From Thamnaconus septentrionalis (lineage: Eukaryota > Chordata > Actinopteri > Tetraodontiformes > Monacanthidae): DNA of 64,000 nucleotides. A model generated the notes under the pieces. It did no database searches, was not told the DNA's origin, and worked only from the letters and a program-made list of their open reading frames with translations. A program made the translations under genes and the position numbers. Positions 37,201 to 51,343 of the stretch are shown here, one piece after another (positions within the stretch are counted from its first letter, which is position 1; the number at the start of each line of letters is the position of its first letter). Location: positions 23,359,944 through 23,423,943 of the forward strand of contig CM020502.1 of NCBI GenBank assembly GCA_009823395.1, given 5' to 3'.

Positions 37201-38325
37201 TGGTGTTAAATTCAAATAGAATCTAATTGATTGCAAGGTGCATCAAAAGAAAATGTTTATCTTAAGAGGATTTGTCAGGAGAAATTAGGACCTGAAATAA
37301 TTAAGTGGTGCAAAAAAAAAAAAAAAATGGAAATAAAAAACATGATTGTGGCCAATTAGACACGAAGAATCTCAACAGTTTGTTTCTAATTGAAGATGAT
37401 TGAAGATTGTTTCTGTAAAATAAAAACAAAACAAAACAGGTTTTAACCTTTTAGCATAAGGTCAAAACAAATCTTCTGTCTGTGTAACTGGATTAAAGTG
37501 ACTTACTTTAGTCAGTAAGAGGTGACAAGTGCAAGCCCTAAAGTCATGCAGTCACACGTTTTAATTAAATTTGAAAAAAACCCAAAACATATCATTCAAC
37601 AGGGAAATGTTGTACAAGACCAAGTGAGTGGGCACTGTGTACCAATGATGACAGTTTGAAAGTAGGAAGTCATTATACATTTGGAAGTACTGAATTAGAG
37701 ATGTGGAAATAGATACCAAACTACCAGCCATTCTAGTCCGCACTGAACCTGCGCTCAGAGACGAGGAGTCATTTAATTTTTTTGGCAGGGGCTGGGGTGG
37801 GACGCGGAGGGGAAATCAAAACGCAAGTCATCCTCAAAAAAGTTTTGGAGGATTTGCGGGTGTGTTGTGGGTGACTCTCATTAAATTGCGGCGCTCTATA
37901 CAGACGGGTTACATGAAAAAAAGTATTTCACACCATCTGCAATAAAATCTCACACTCCGGTTCAGCTTGGCGTGTTTTACTGTGTGTTTTATTCACACTA
38001 ACACACTTTACAGACAACCAAATGTTGTCACAGCCACACGTCATGCTAACCTTTGATTTAAAAAAATATATTTACTGTCCTTTTTCTTTACTGTACCTCC
38101 ACATTTTCGTTCTTGTCGTTTTCCCACTCCCCTGGCCCCTCCGCCGCCGTCCCCGATCGTTCATCCCCTCTAACGCTCTGCACTCTTCCCTCATCTTCCC
38201 CGTCCAATTCCCCAGCCCCTCTCTATTTTTACCACTCCATTTCTGTTATCTCTCCGTGGCGGCGTTCCAATACAAGTCCTCCTCTGCTTACCAAACCTGT
38301 CCGCCGTCCTCGCCTTCTTCCTCCG

Positions 38326-38330
<5 letters not shown>

Positions 38331-38378
<48 letters not shown>
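38331..38378. repeat. (CT)n-(CA)n compound microsatellite
   Basis: About 19 CT units followed by about five CA units. Confidence 0.95.
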
Positions 38379-40168
38379 CTTCATTCGATTCAGACCTTTA
38401 TGTTAGAGTGGGACTTTCCATCCTGCTGCGTCCAGGTAGTAAATTGAAATGGCGCTGGGGGCTCCATTAAAGGCTGATTGAATTTAAGAGGAGAATGTGT
38501 CATAAAGAGAAATAGTGGCGGGAGAGGTCCGTGACGGGGGGCTGAAAGGTTCCCCGAGCTATGACGGCGGTGACATGGGAGGGGAAAAGGCGACGGCAGC
38601 GGGCACGGGAGGTGGCGAGGCGCGAACAAGGATGAAAGGGCGGGCCGAAGAAAGACATCTTAGTGGGGGGAAAGGGGGAGGCAGGGGTGACAACGGCGGA
38701 ATTGAGAAAAGAGCGAGGGAACGCGGCGGGAAGATCTGGCTGCATCTGGCATGGGAATTGGCCCCATTACCCGTCGTGCACAAGGAGGTAGAAACACAAA
38801 AGCCCCCGTATCCCCAAAAGTGACACCTCGCAGGAGTGGCTCAATCACAGTCCGGCCGGCCTGGGGGAGGCCGGGGTGACAGGTCTCATATCGGAGGGCG
38901 GTCGGCGAAATGCAATTCCCAGCAAGTCGGCGACGAGTGTCTTTTCCACGACGACACCCCCACACACCCCTCCCCAAAATGAAAGAAAAAAACTCAGAGA
39001 AATGAAAGGACGGACAAGCGCGTCACTTAAGAGCGCGTAGGTCGCTTCTGTATACATTACTGCCAGGGGAGAAAATATGATGTTGAAGGGTTAAATTATT
39101 CATTGGTCCTTTCAAAAAGCGCCCACCGCCTCTTTGTCGCCGTGTCATGTCTCCGTGTCGGTCGGTCCACTCGAGACGAGGCGTCTCGGGGGAGAGAAGC
39201 GACCCTGGCGGCGGAGATCTGACCTTTAACTTTTGTTGTTTTGACTTTAAAAAAAAAGAAAAAAAAGTGATGGGCGCCCGAGAGGCTTGGCGTATTTTCA
39301 CATAAGTGGCCATACGGGACCGGACACAGAATCTGCTGATAAAATTTGTTTCCAGAAAGGAGAAAAAAAAATCACGCATGGACCCATTTCTCATTTCCCA
39401 TTATCCTTTTCAGTTCACATTAGATAATTATCACGAAAATAAGGCACAAAATTACCAAAGTGTGAGTGAAAAACATGGGCAAACATGATATGGATAAAAA
39501 ATTTGTAGTATTAAAGAAATTATTCTAATCAGTTTTATTAGTAGAGAAGAGGGAAAGAGAGGCGGAAAAGTTTTTTGTTTTTTTTCACCGGCATGAACAA
39601 TCATCTTCTTCAGCCCAAAAGTACACATAGAAGGTTTTGTCAGGACTAAGTGATCCTTGTTTTTGGCACAGCACTTCCATTTTGCGGACATTTATGCAAT
39701 TATTCATCCCAGAGTCGCGTCTATTATGAAAACTAATTGCGGGTAGTCAAAAGGCCTCCGTGATTACGGGAATATTTCATCTTTGGAGGACGGCGGTAAA
39801 CAGGCTGCAGGGAACGAGCGGGACAATGGAATAAAGAGGAGAGTCGGAGGGACAAGGAGAGATGGACAGACAAGAAAAGAGGATTAGACGAGAGGAGTCG
39901 TCATAATCGGCGCGCAGCCTACAGCCACAACAGACGTTAAAGAGTGGAAAAAATAGGTGGTAATGCGGCAGCGAGGACGACAGCGGCAGAGAAACATGGA
40001 AAAGTTGAGGCAGAGGGAGGCAAACAGAGGAATGTGGAACTTTACAATGGCAGAAGCAAAGTTCTGCAGCAACAGCTTTTTGACACACATATATATATGA
40101 TTATTACATATTTAACTGAGATAATAAAGACTAGTTTTGATTCAAACATGCTTCTCGCAGTCTTCTAC

Positions 40169-40199
40169 TGCAAAGCAAGACGTCACGTCTTGCTTTGCA
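40169..40199. repeat. Near-perfect palindrome, 15-bp arms
   Basis: TGCAAAGCAAGACGT (40169-40183) is followed after one base by its exact reverse complement ACGTCTTGCTTTGCA (40185-40199). The centre contains overlapping ACGT motifs. No matching flanking repeats are seen. Confidence 0.9.
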
Positions 40200-43100
40200 A
40201 GAAACACTGAGCGACACATCATCAGTCTGACCCTGAAGACCAGGACACATTAAAACTAAAAACTCCACTATTTCTTCCTGCTGCTCCACTTATTTATCCA
40301 ACGCTGAGCATCCATGACAACAGGGGGGGAGGAAAATCAAAAATGTGAACAAAACAAAATTTACTCATTTTCAAAGTAGGAAAACTCCCGGCCCGAGGCA
40401 GTTGCAGTGTTTACCCTGGTCCAGCCCAACTCAAAGACTCATTCCTAACAATTTTTATTCAGCGCTTTCCGCTCCACCGTCTCCCAGTGTAACGAAGGCT
40501 CCTGCCAGCCGACGTCCCGGAATGCTCTCATTACTTTGGCGCGGGTTGCTGGGGGAGCCGTGTGATATTCAATACTTCTGTTTCCCATCCCTCCAATCTC
40601 ATTTACACTTGACACCTGACATTTGCATAATGGCCTCGCTCCATCTCCTATCTGCTGGAATACAGGGCGGAGGCTGAGCTGCGGTGTGTGCGTGCACGCG
40701 CAGCGGCTGCTTGTTTGGCTGTGATGGGTACACATGCCTATCAGGAATGTGTGTGTGTGTGTACGCGCGCACGAGCACCCGTCACAGGCATGGGGTTAAA
40801 CGACTTCCGTCTTAATCTGGCTCATTAAGCCTGCGGAGAGCTCGGAGAGCGCCGCGCCGGCTGATTTGGGACAATTTACGGAAATGCTGGCAGGAACACG
40901 GAAAATGCTAATCAGGGATTGCTGTGACCTCAATCAGTCAGAGGCAGATATTAGGGTGTCGGGAAAATTTGAGGCGAACGCGTGCCTTTGTCTCCGCCGT
41001 GGTGGTGAAGTGCTATGATAATGGCACTTCTGTCAGGACGCCGGAGTGTCGCATCAAGCTGGTCTTTTCAAGGAAGAGAAATCGCAAGTTATGGCAGAAA
41101 TCAACTTTGGGAGAAAGCCGTTATTCTTTCGGGGGAGAACTTTTGAACTTTAATCTGCGGGGAAAGTGGCTGTCGCAACCAAGTGCTTCTTTTAAGCCTC
41201 AGCTTCCCTACACGGTGGGTTCATTAACTGAACTGAACTGCAGTCGAGTGATGGGACGCAGGAAAACTCCTGGCTGGCATCCTCATTCTGAGGACGCTGA
41301 AAGAGGCGAATCATCGTGGCTACCTTGAGGTTCTTCTTGACAGCCTAAAAATCTACATGGAGATTGTGTGACGACAAGGTCTTGAAAAGAGACATTTCCA
41401 GCCAATATTTGTTGTTTATATAGTTGTTTCAGTCTCCCGCAAACACAATGGATTTCAGCTTTCTTGTTAATTAAATTCTTGTTAATTGACGCTATATTGG
41501 ACCTTCCACAAGCTTGGATGGGAAAAACAGGTTAAGGGTGGAACTAACACCTGGCTAGATGTATTGACACTAACCTGGGAGAGGTATAAGGGTCCTCTGT
41601 GACACAAACTATTGTCAGAAAACACAGAAAAAGCAAAATTTTGCAGAACGTGGGAACTTTAAAGGAGCTCCGGGGGCCACATTTGCTGAAAGCTTTTAAG
41701 GTGACAAAAGAAAGAAAAACGATTTTATCCACAGACTAACAAAGCCATGAGCAGGCGTACTCATACCCATAACTTTGTGCGAATGTGAGAACACACACAC
41801 TGGAAGAAAATGCTTTCGACAAACCTCTGCACAACTCTTTCTTGTAATATAACAATTTGTCACAAACCCCGTGACTGGAATATTTATCATGATATCTTTA
41901 TGTGGCACTCTCCTGCAACCAAAACGGGGGAAGAAATAATATAATCCTCCCCCACATCCCTTCCAGCCAGTCAGCCAGTGAGCTGGAGCTGAGTGAAACG
42001 TCGTACTTAGCAAATTGCATTTGAAACCATGGGGGAATAAATACTACAGATAAAGACTGCTCTAATGTGCTTAAATCCATTAGAAATCTCATATTCACAC
42101 ATAGCAGAAATCACATTACAAGCTGGCCCTAATGTCATTTTCACAGGGTTCCCTTCTTCCACAAGCATTCGCTGCCAGTATGAGACAGTAACATCAAACA
42201 TAATGGATTTTCTTTTTCCTTTTTCTTTTTTTTGGTGTGCATTTATTCTCGCTCTCACGCCTCGTTCCATTCACCGACTCTGTCTATCTCCGTCCTGCGG
42301 TCGACATTTCCTGTCCCAGTTGTCGCTGTCGAGCGTGTGAACTCACAGTTTCAATTACGAAGAATTCCACCGGACGGTTTTTCCAGAAGGCAGCGCTCGC
42401 AGAACGTGTTGGTGTTGAGCTTGCTGTGTCGCTGAAAATATAATATAGTAATAATGATAATAATAAATTGAGGCCTCCCATGGTTCACTTTCTTCTTAAA
42501 AAAACAAAAAACAAAACAAGAGAGGCAAAGTATCCATCTGTTGTTTGGGTAACTTAAAAGAAGCTGCTTTCATATTTCTATTGATTTTCCCTCCTGAGAG
42601 GAAAGGCTGGCAGTCTTTCTGTTGGGGGAAGGGGCGAACGGCTGCGTGGCTTGTATTTAAAAATCATACCTGTCCTGAAAGCAAGCCTCCTGTGAAGTAG
42701 AGCGCGGGGGAGGAAAGGAGAAAAGAGGAGGCCTGGTCAACATACTCAATCAGAGGCTGCCGCTTTGTCCATTTCCAACAGGTTGCACACTCGATGGGCA
42801 GCCCAGCCTGATTGGTCAGGGATCAAAACATTGGCGGCTGGGGGGAGGGAAGGACAAAAGGTGAGAGACATCCGTCTCTCTGAATAAGTGAATGTCCATT
42901 CAAAGCAGGCACAAGGGAAGCTGTTGTTTTCCCTTTCAAATATAAGGCGACTTTCGCTACAAAAAAATAGCTATTAAACTGAGTAGAACTTTACTGCATA
43001 GAGATGGAACATTTCCTAAATCCTTTGTGTTTCTGCCCTTTTTCCATCTGATAAAGAGGCTGTAGCACGTGTTTGAAAAGGGCAGGTAAATTTAGAAGTG

Positions 43101-46100
43101 AGTGGCAGATCCTTCTAGTACGTCCAAGTGCACCAATCAGATTAGTCACCGCTAGTTTCAGCCCGAGTAAGCGGGCCCTGGAATCGCCGGAGATTAAATA
43201 TCCCGATTGGCCTTAGAGCACCTCAGGGTCCCTCAGGCGAAGCTGAAAAAGAGCGGAAAGAAAATGCACAGATGGATAGTTTAGCCGGGCTGCTACCGCT
43301 TCCAGCAGCTTCACAGCCCTCCTAGTGGTTAGCCACTGCGGACCGCTACGTTTAACCGAAGTCTGGGTGAAGCCAGGTGAGTCAAAGTTGTGCTCACGCC
43401 CAATCTGGTGCTGAGACTAAAGACAGCTTTTTCCATGTGTCTCCCTGTGCTACATCTGTGTGGTGGCTGCATCAGACAATGACTGGCGCTGCAGACTAAT
43501 GTCGGAAGTTAAGTCCGACTAGCAGCGGTAACTTCCTGCTTTGATCTCTGCTAAAAGAGAGGCAATTGGCTTTAAAATGTAAAACAACTTTCCATTGGAT
43601 GTTCATGAGATGGGCTGGCACCATGTCAAGAGTTGAAATCTGCTGTGCAAAGTTTGAACACAGGACTTGTAGGAAAAGCCATTTTAGAAACATTAACTAA
43701 AGAAAAAAAGGTCATTTTTTTCTCAAATCCCTTTTTTTGCCCTCAATTTACAGTCAAATGTGGATGCCAACAAAACAAGTCATCAGGTGGCATAATAATC
43801 CAGCAAACACAAAACAAATCCTCCTCTTTATTATCTCCGAAAATTTTGACTTGCGACAAATATCCTCCAACACCTATTAGCGAGAGACGCTGTCTCGTGG
43901 ACACACAGGTGGTCTGTTTTCACCGCTGGTGGATTAGATGCCACACTGAGCCCAGTGCGTCCGTCTTTGAGAATAATTAACTATGCGGCGAGAAGGGTCT
44001 AACTTAAGCAACCGACAATTAGGGGGTCCAAAAACATTCCTTTCAGAGGGAGATGGAGAATTTTAATTAGGTTTATAATGGCTTGTCGATTTGTCGCAGG
44101 GGCTTGTTTGGGGAGAGCGTGAGAGTGAGAAACAAAATCTTTTGAGTTTTGTCTCGTACGTGTCGTCTGCTCACCTACAACACCGAACAGCGAATAATCA
44201 TGAGCTGCAAAAACATCTCGGTATTTACAGGCATTCGGTGCACGTGTTTGCATGTGGTTCACCGGGGGTTTTATTTGTGCATGTGTGCATGTAGTGTATG
44301 CTTATCTTTAACAATAGGCACCCACCCACACACACACAAGCACATACACACACACAGGGATAAAGGCTACTTCACAAGCCGCAGCCCCAGACAGGGCGAG
44401 CAGATCAATCAATTACATCTCTGCTCCAGCAATCAAACAAGGTTATTATCAGGCAGCCGGCTCGCCGACCTGGAAAGGCCCTGGACCAATCAAAGACTTG
44501 CGGCTTGTGATGTTGGGGGCCGCCGCTCGCTCATGTGACAGTAACAGAGAGTGGCAGCTCGCGTTGCCAAGGGATGGAGGGGTGGGAAGGGAGGGAAGAC
44601 GGACTTCAGAAGAAAGTAAACAGGGGAGGATCTGTAAATCAGCCTCCTCTGGCACTCTGTCCTCACCTTGGTTTTTACTTTCAGCAGGGACAGCGAACAA
44701 AAAGAAACCCAGGAAACAGTGCCGTATATATGAGAGTGTAAAAATTTTTTATAGGACTTGGGGCTTTTCAAGGTGGTAAAAGTTTGCAGGTGTTTTTGTT
44801 GCTTGAGTGTGGACGGATTTCATTTCCGGGCGGAAAATATGCAGCAACTTCTGAAAAGAAGGACACAAACACGGGAGCGAGGGAGTGAGCGGGCGGAAAA
44901 AACAACAACAAAAAAACCCAAAAACATCTTCTCGTTGCGGCGCACCAACTTTTAAGTCTTGGCGACGGCGGCGGCTTCTTCCTCCTGGCATTCTATGCAA
45001 TAAGCATTTGGAGCACGTTCGGCGCCTTCCCGCTTCTGTCCTTCCACAGCAACAGGTCTCGGGAATCATGTTCGGCTTAATTTAATAGCGCCGCATCCCC
45101 CCCGCCCTCCCCAAAAATGGAGATTTCATTAAATTATTGTTGGTAACACAATACACTGTGACACATGCAGGCACAAACCTACAAATCTCCGAGGAATAGG
45201 GTCTAATCTCTTTGGAAAAAAAGAAAAAGCGGCCAATCGGAGACAATCGGGTCCCTCGGTGGGGACATCGGGTACGGGGGAGACGGGGGAGTCAGAGCGA
45301 CTGTGTGAACATCTGTGTGATTGTGACCTGGTCATCTGGAAAACCTTCAAAGGCGCCACTGCGGGCCTTGTTTCTCCGCCGTGCATATCAATGTTTGTCT
45401 TTGTGTTCACCACTGCCGTTTCTAGACCGGGGAGGGAAGGAAGGAGCGAGGGGGAGGGAAGGGGGGAACAATTCCCAGCATGCTCAGTCGGTTTCTTCCC
45501 CGCGACGACGGAAAAAGGGAGAGAGAGTGGAAGAAAAAGAAGGAAAGAAAACAAGGGGACTGCCAAAGCTGATTTCATAAGAACTCCACTGCTGAGCATT
45601 CAGACAAACTAGACCCCCTAAAGCTCCCGAAACGGCGGCTGCCTGCCTCGCAGGAGTCTGCCGGACAGGTTGCCCGGGGAACCGATCCTGATTCCATTAT
45701 GGGATGGATAAACACAATCAAAGAGTTTATCCACCTTCTATAGCCGGAGAAAAGACCCCCGCAATGATGGACCTAATCTCCGGCACAATATCTGCTGTGT
45801 GTGTGTGTGTGTTTGTGTGTGTGTGCATATATGTGTGTGTGATATGTCCAGTGGGCCCGTGTGCGTTCCCTGCTACTGTGTGTGTGTGTGTGTGTGTGTG
45901 ATGTAGACTCTGCACCTCGCTTAAAAAAAAAGTGGCTGAAGTTGCACTTTGAGAGAGCGATAAATACAGTCGCCGTTATTTACAGTTGCTTGCGTGTGTG
46001 TGCCTGCGCGCACGTGTGCCGTCCCTTTGGGACGGCATCAGTAAGATAAAAGCATAAAGAAGCTGCAGCTCTGCGGCTCCTGACCGGTCGGGGCACCTGG

Positions 46101-46324
46101 CAGATTCATGGCAAAGCAGCATTGTGCGACAGAGCTCCCTCTTTTCTCCCGCAGCCTCTTCCACTGCCCTCCTCAATAACCCTCCACCTCCACCTATATT
46201 CCCACTTATATGGGGTTTCCATACCTAAGCATGATACCCACAGCTCACAAGAGGTTTTAGGGAAATTGAGCAATATTACACATCCGCAAAGTTACTGGCA
46301 TCAAATTCAGGATTAATACTCTAG

Positions 46325-46866
46325 CAGTGCCCCCCAACCTTCTTTGCACCACGGCCCGGTTTAATGTGAGACAATATTTTCAGGGACCGGCATGAAAACT
46401 GCGGTATTGTCTAAATATTATAATAAACCTGAATCCACTATGTACTTGTTTGCAACTTTATAAGTAACATACGCTTTTTTCTTTCTCAATACTCCAAAGG
46501 CTGCTGGTCTTTTAATGCAGGGTGCTTGGTCTCTGAGTGGCAAAGCAGTTTTGAAGGCCTCATAAGAGAGCCGGTCGCCGCATGTTAAGTAGAGTGGGCT
46601 TGTTGCGTGGGAATCTTCTGTCAAGATAAAATCCGTATTAGTAGTAGGATTGTCTGTTAAATGTTGCTTTTTTTTTCTAGGAAGTCGTGGGCTCTTCTGT
46701 CTCCTCACTGGGCCCTTTCATCTATCCAAAGGCGTTTGTTTTCACTCATGTTGCTCGCTAGCTTGCTGGCTCGTGGGTTGGTAACGTATGAAGTGATCGA
46801 CATGAGCACCTTGACATGCATCATGGCCCGATACCAAATGACCCACAGACCGGTACTGTTCCGCTG
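46325..46866. mobile_element. hAT/Charlie-like DNA transposon fragment
   Basis: The left end reads CAGTGCCCCCCAACCTTCTT then TGCACCACGGCCCGGTTTAATG and GACAATATTTTCAGGGACCGG. This closely follows the terminal repeat of hAT-Charlie elements (CAGTGGTCCCCAACC...GGACCGG). The right side has the complementary pattern GGCCCGATACCAAATGACCC, ACAGACCGGTAC, but breaks off before the terminal bases. The ~430-bp interior includes a 97-codon minus-strand open stretch (46418-46708) with no domain I recognise. No 8-bp target duplication can be checked because the right terminus is lost. Confidence 0.7.
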
Positions 46867-49800
46867 CTTTAGTACACACAAACAAAGTATTGTTTTTGGC
46901 ATTTGCAAATAAAAAAATATTTGGTTGTAGTATTGCAATAGTTACTATAGTATTTTCTTTTTTCAGTGAATCTGTGGTGGGGCAGAAAACGAGAATTAGA
47001 ATAAGTTGTGTTGACACCCAGCCTGCGTTTGTCGCCACCCTCCTCTTCCATTTTCTTGTCATGTACAGTACAATCTTATTATACATGTATGACGCCCGCG
47101 CTTGAGCACATAAACAATTTCAATTCAAAGCAAAGCTACCACGCCGCCCAGCTTACATTAAACCTGAGAGCCGCTCCATTCCGCCACCCGTTCTCTTTCT
47201 TCCTCTTCTTCTTCTAGGGAACTTATCTGGCTCTGTTCTCATCCCACCTGCCTGCTTGTTTCTTTTTATCATTTCCTTTGTGTTTTTCTTTCATTCCTAC
47301 CCATCTGCTCTCGCCTCTGTCTGTTGTCGGCTTCCTTTCTTCGACTTTCTTTATCTCTGTCTCCCTGTCTCTCCATGACCTTTCCAGTGTAAAATCCTCT
47401 CTCCACCTGATTTCCCGCCCCCCCCCCCTTCCCGGTTTTTTTTATTTATTTATTTTTTAAATAGGCACGGGTTGGAGGCGGCCTGCAAGAGGGGAAAGAG
47501 GAAGAGAGGCTATTTGCTGAGGAAAATCCTTCGGCACGAGTCGGGAAAGATTAGAGAGGCGAGTGAGCACTGGCAGAGCAAAGCAGTACGTGCATGTATA
47601 TGCGAGTGCGACTTAAGTCGCAGAGACGTCTGTGCAGCATTTTAATAGCCTTTGTGCTACTCTTTGGGGCGGACTGCAGATGTTGTTGTTGAAGAGAATT
47701 CAGGGCGTATTTAAGTAATTATGACGGCGGCGCCGCTGTTAATTCCGGCAATTAAATTAGCCGCTCTGTCCAAAGTCACAGCCAATAAACGGCAACAGAA
47801 ATACTCTTCAGACTTCTTAGTCTTTGTTATTGTTCAATATAGTTGCATGCATGTGGTTTTCATAACTACTTCCCTTTTTAAAAGCTTATGACTGACGAAA
47901 CGAGGTTAAAAATGTTTGCTTTGTTGGAACACACTTTTTTTTTTTAAATTTGCAACTGAATTTTAACGACGTTGAACAGCACCACTCTGGTCTGTGTTTG
48001 GACACATTCTCTCATTCAACGGTTTTAGACATTTTAGGTCTTAGATTTAAATTCAATTGAGATGATTTGGGATAAATGAATGACTGCAGCTCATTTTGTG
48101 GGGATCAGCATTATTCCAATCCTCTTCAGGGTTTCTCATCATTTTGGTTTTAAGGAATATTGGATTTCAGAATACTGGTAAAATGAACCTGACCATTTTT
48201 AGGCAGCCGAGTGGTATCCTTAGAAAACTTCTTTGAAAGATGCTCATTCTCACCTTGAACTCTTGCGCTTGTGCGCAAAAGAAGCAAAATTCATGAGGAA
48301 AAAAATGTTTGTGCCGAATCATGGCGAGCGTCGTTCTCACCGCAAGCCAGAGCGGGGAGATGCGCAGCCCCTCCGTCCTCCTTCCCGTCATGCGACTCAC
48401 CGCTCACCTCTCTTCCCTTTCATTGCTCGCCCACTGTCCTTCCCTACCTGCCTCCCTGAGCGCTGTCTGTCAATCTTCGGCCTCCTGGCTCTTTTTCCTC
48501 TCGTCTTTGTACTCTCTGGCTCAACGACAGACACAGCGGCGTCGACTTCCACTTCACCTTGTGCTAGTCGAGCCATCTGCGCATCAACCGGGGAACTATT
48601 AATAAGTCGCTAAAGGTGAGTTCCAAACCGGTTGCTGCTGTAAATACCTAGCAAAAAGCTGCAACGGTTTCTTTTTTGGAACTTTCTGTTATGATCAGGC
48701 TTCGCACAAAGCCAGGGTTACCATAGACCACCAGCAGATTGTGGTAGTCAACCTCAGCCAAACTCCACACTAGAGTGACCAACACAACCACACCTGTAAC
48801 AAATCCTGGTGAAGAATGTGACATTTGACCAGGTGGTTTTGAGCAACATGATGAGGAGAAGCCAGGCTTTTGCTGCGGAGCAAAGTGCAAGACATCTTGT
48901 AGTTTGTGCAACAGTCTTAACTGGCATATTTTATTTGGGAACGTGTCCTATTCTGTCCTATTTTCCTACCACATTGAAAGACCTTGCAGTCTTTTTGGTG
49001 AAAAAATTCTACATGCTAGCATGCTCAAACAGGGCCACACAGAAACTCTGGATGAGCTACCGGACAAGAGACAGATTAAGGCTTTTCAAAATGCCAACCT
49101 CATCCACAGCAAGGGGTGTAAATACCACACAAATGCCAGCAGGAGACCCCAGAAGTCAACCCAAATTGGCTGTTATATGCACAAACACTCGCCCGTGGCC
49201 GCCCCATATTGTATGTGCATCTTATAAGACTTGCATTCTCACCTCAGTAACATATGTGCTCGGACTGCAGCACCACTGAGGGCAGAGCCTTATTATTTTT
49301 ACCTCTTCGGATAAACAAATAAGGTCAAGCCTTGGAGGGGCGAGGAGCATCGAGATGGATGGTCAGAATATATTCTGCATGCAACTCTTTGTGCTGGCAA
49401 ACTGAAGAAGAGGAACCATCCAATAAGAAGAGGAAGAAATTTAATACATGGGACTATGGCTTTTACAATACAATTGGTTCAGAAACGGTCATAACCTGAG
49501 ACAATATAGACGCGAGAGGACCATATTAGCAGTAATGGTACATTACTGGAGTCAACTCCACCTCATTAGTTCCATTCTCATCATGGTCTACTCACTTCCT
49601 GATGAATAGCCAGAGGGCTGAAAGTATTTACTACCGGAAAGCTTCATCTCGGTCTCTCCCTCCAGATCATTCCAAAATAGTTTTATAAAAGGTTTCCAGG
49701 ACCAGTTGGGATGTAAAATCACTCCTCCGTGAATCAGCAATTAAAGATGTGCAATTTTGTTTGGGGTTCATTATTTTTCTGATGTTTATTTTAACAGACT

Positions 49801-50097
49801 GTGGTGGTAAGTCTGCCAGAAAACAAAAGATTTAAATGGAAAACACAATAAATAAATTAGGAGTGCAGAGAGAAAAAAAAAACACCACAATAAACCATTA
49901 AGGCCCTGCTGTCTCGTACACCCACACGCTGCACTCCACCCCCCCGCCAAACCCCGAGTGCTTTTGTCATTAAAGGCACCATAAGTTGCATGGCAGGCTG
50001 CAGGAGGCGCGGCGATCCATCAGCAGCGTGCTCGAGCTTTGCCATTAGAAAACCATCTGCAGGAGACGGCGCTCCATTGGCACCGCATGTCGAAGGA

Positions 50098-50101
<4 letters not shown>

Positions 50102-50165
<64 letters not shown>
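50102..50165. repeat. (GT)n microsatellite
   Basis: About 32 perfect GT units. Confidence 0.97.
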
Positions 50166-50168
<3 letters not shown>

Positions 50169-51343
50169 GGAAGGGGTACACTGCGTGCAAGGCAGTTTGG
50201 CGTGATTGATATGAACCATTAAAGACAACACGGGAAGGTTTAACAGGGAGCTGGTCACCGTTTTTTTTGTGGTCATTTGTTGAGGCCAAATCTGGGCCGG
50301 AGCCGCGGAGAGCACGGGGTTAAATGTGCATGCATGGGCGCAAGAGGGGGAAATGATAAGTCTAGGTGTGTGCTTCAAGAACACTGGCAGACACCTGCAG
50401 AGAGAGAGAGCCTGGCACAACACTCATGTTTTCAAGGTGTAGATAGTCTGACCCAATAAAGTAATTTTCTTTGGATGAAAATAAATTCATTCAAAAACAG
50501 ATTGGGGGAAAAACACTGTTTGGAGGAAAAATATAACACTTAGAAACACATTTGTTCAAATTTAGAAGAAAAAACATGTTTCCTGATTTTCCTGCATTGA
50601 TTTTTTTTTTTTTTTTTAAAGTTCTCCCAATATCCACTCTCTGGAAGATTAGAGGGACTTTGAAATAGCTGAAAAGCAAAAGTATGTCATCTCCTTCATC
50701 ACACAGTGAGTGCCCAGATGGCCTGTTTGAAGCCTTCAACTGGCTGAAGATGCTTTTGCAGTCCGCACATCTGTTAACCTGCCAGATTTGCGCGAATCCG
50801 AGGGATAAATGGAGTGTTTGCTAAAAAGGCGCATTAACCCCGTCTCCCCGCATTAAAAATAGACCCCAAATGATTTCAAAATTTGCTGGTGTGCGCCGAG
50901 CGCTCTGGTGTGGAAGTCGGAAACATCACAGTTTAATGGCTTCTGGAAGGTAATGTCTCACTGCATGGCGGCCAATTCAATTAAACTGTTCCACTATTAG
51001 ATTTACACCGCTCGCCCGGGACCATATCGCTGTACGGAAAAACTACCAGACGCGCAGTGCATTACGGCAAAGACAACCCTTCAAAAAATACTCCAATCTA
51101 ATGGGAAATAAAAGTGATGGTGGCGGTTGCCTGCAAATCTTGGATGCTATCAATGAGGCATTTGGAACTTAAAGTACAGTATATCAAATCATGCTGGATT
51201 CATGATATTTTTTCTGAACATCAGGCTAAAATCGATAGACGGCCACTAAGAGGACATGTCCTATAATAAGTTCAGTAGTTTTGTGGGTATTGAGTCATAT
51301 CTCGGCTCGCTTTAATGGCACAGCCATTCCTCTCTAACACATT

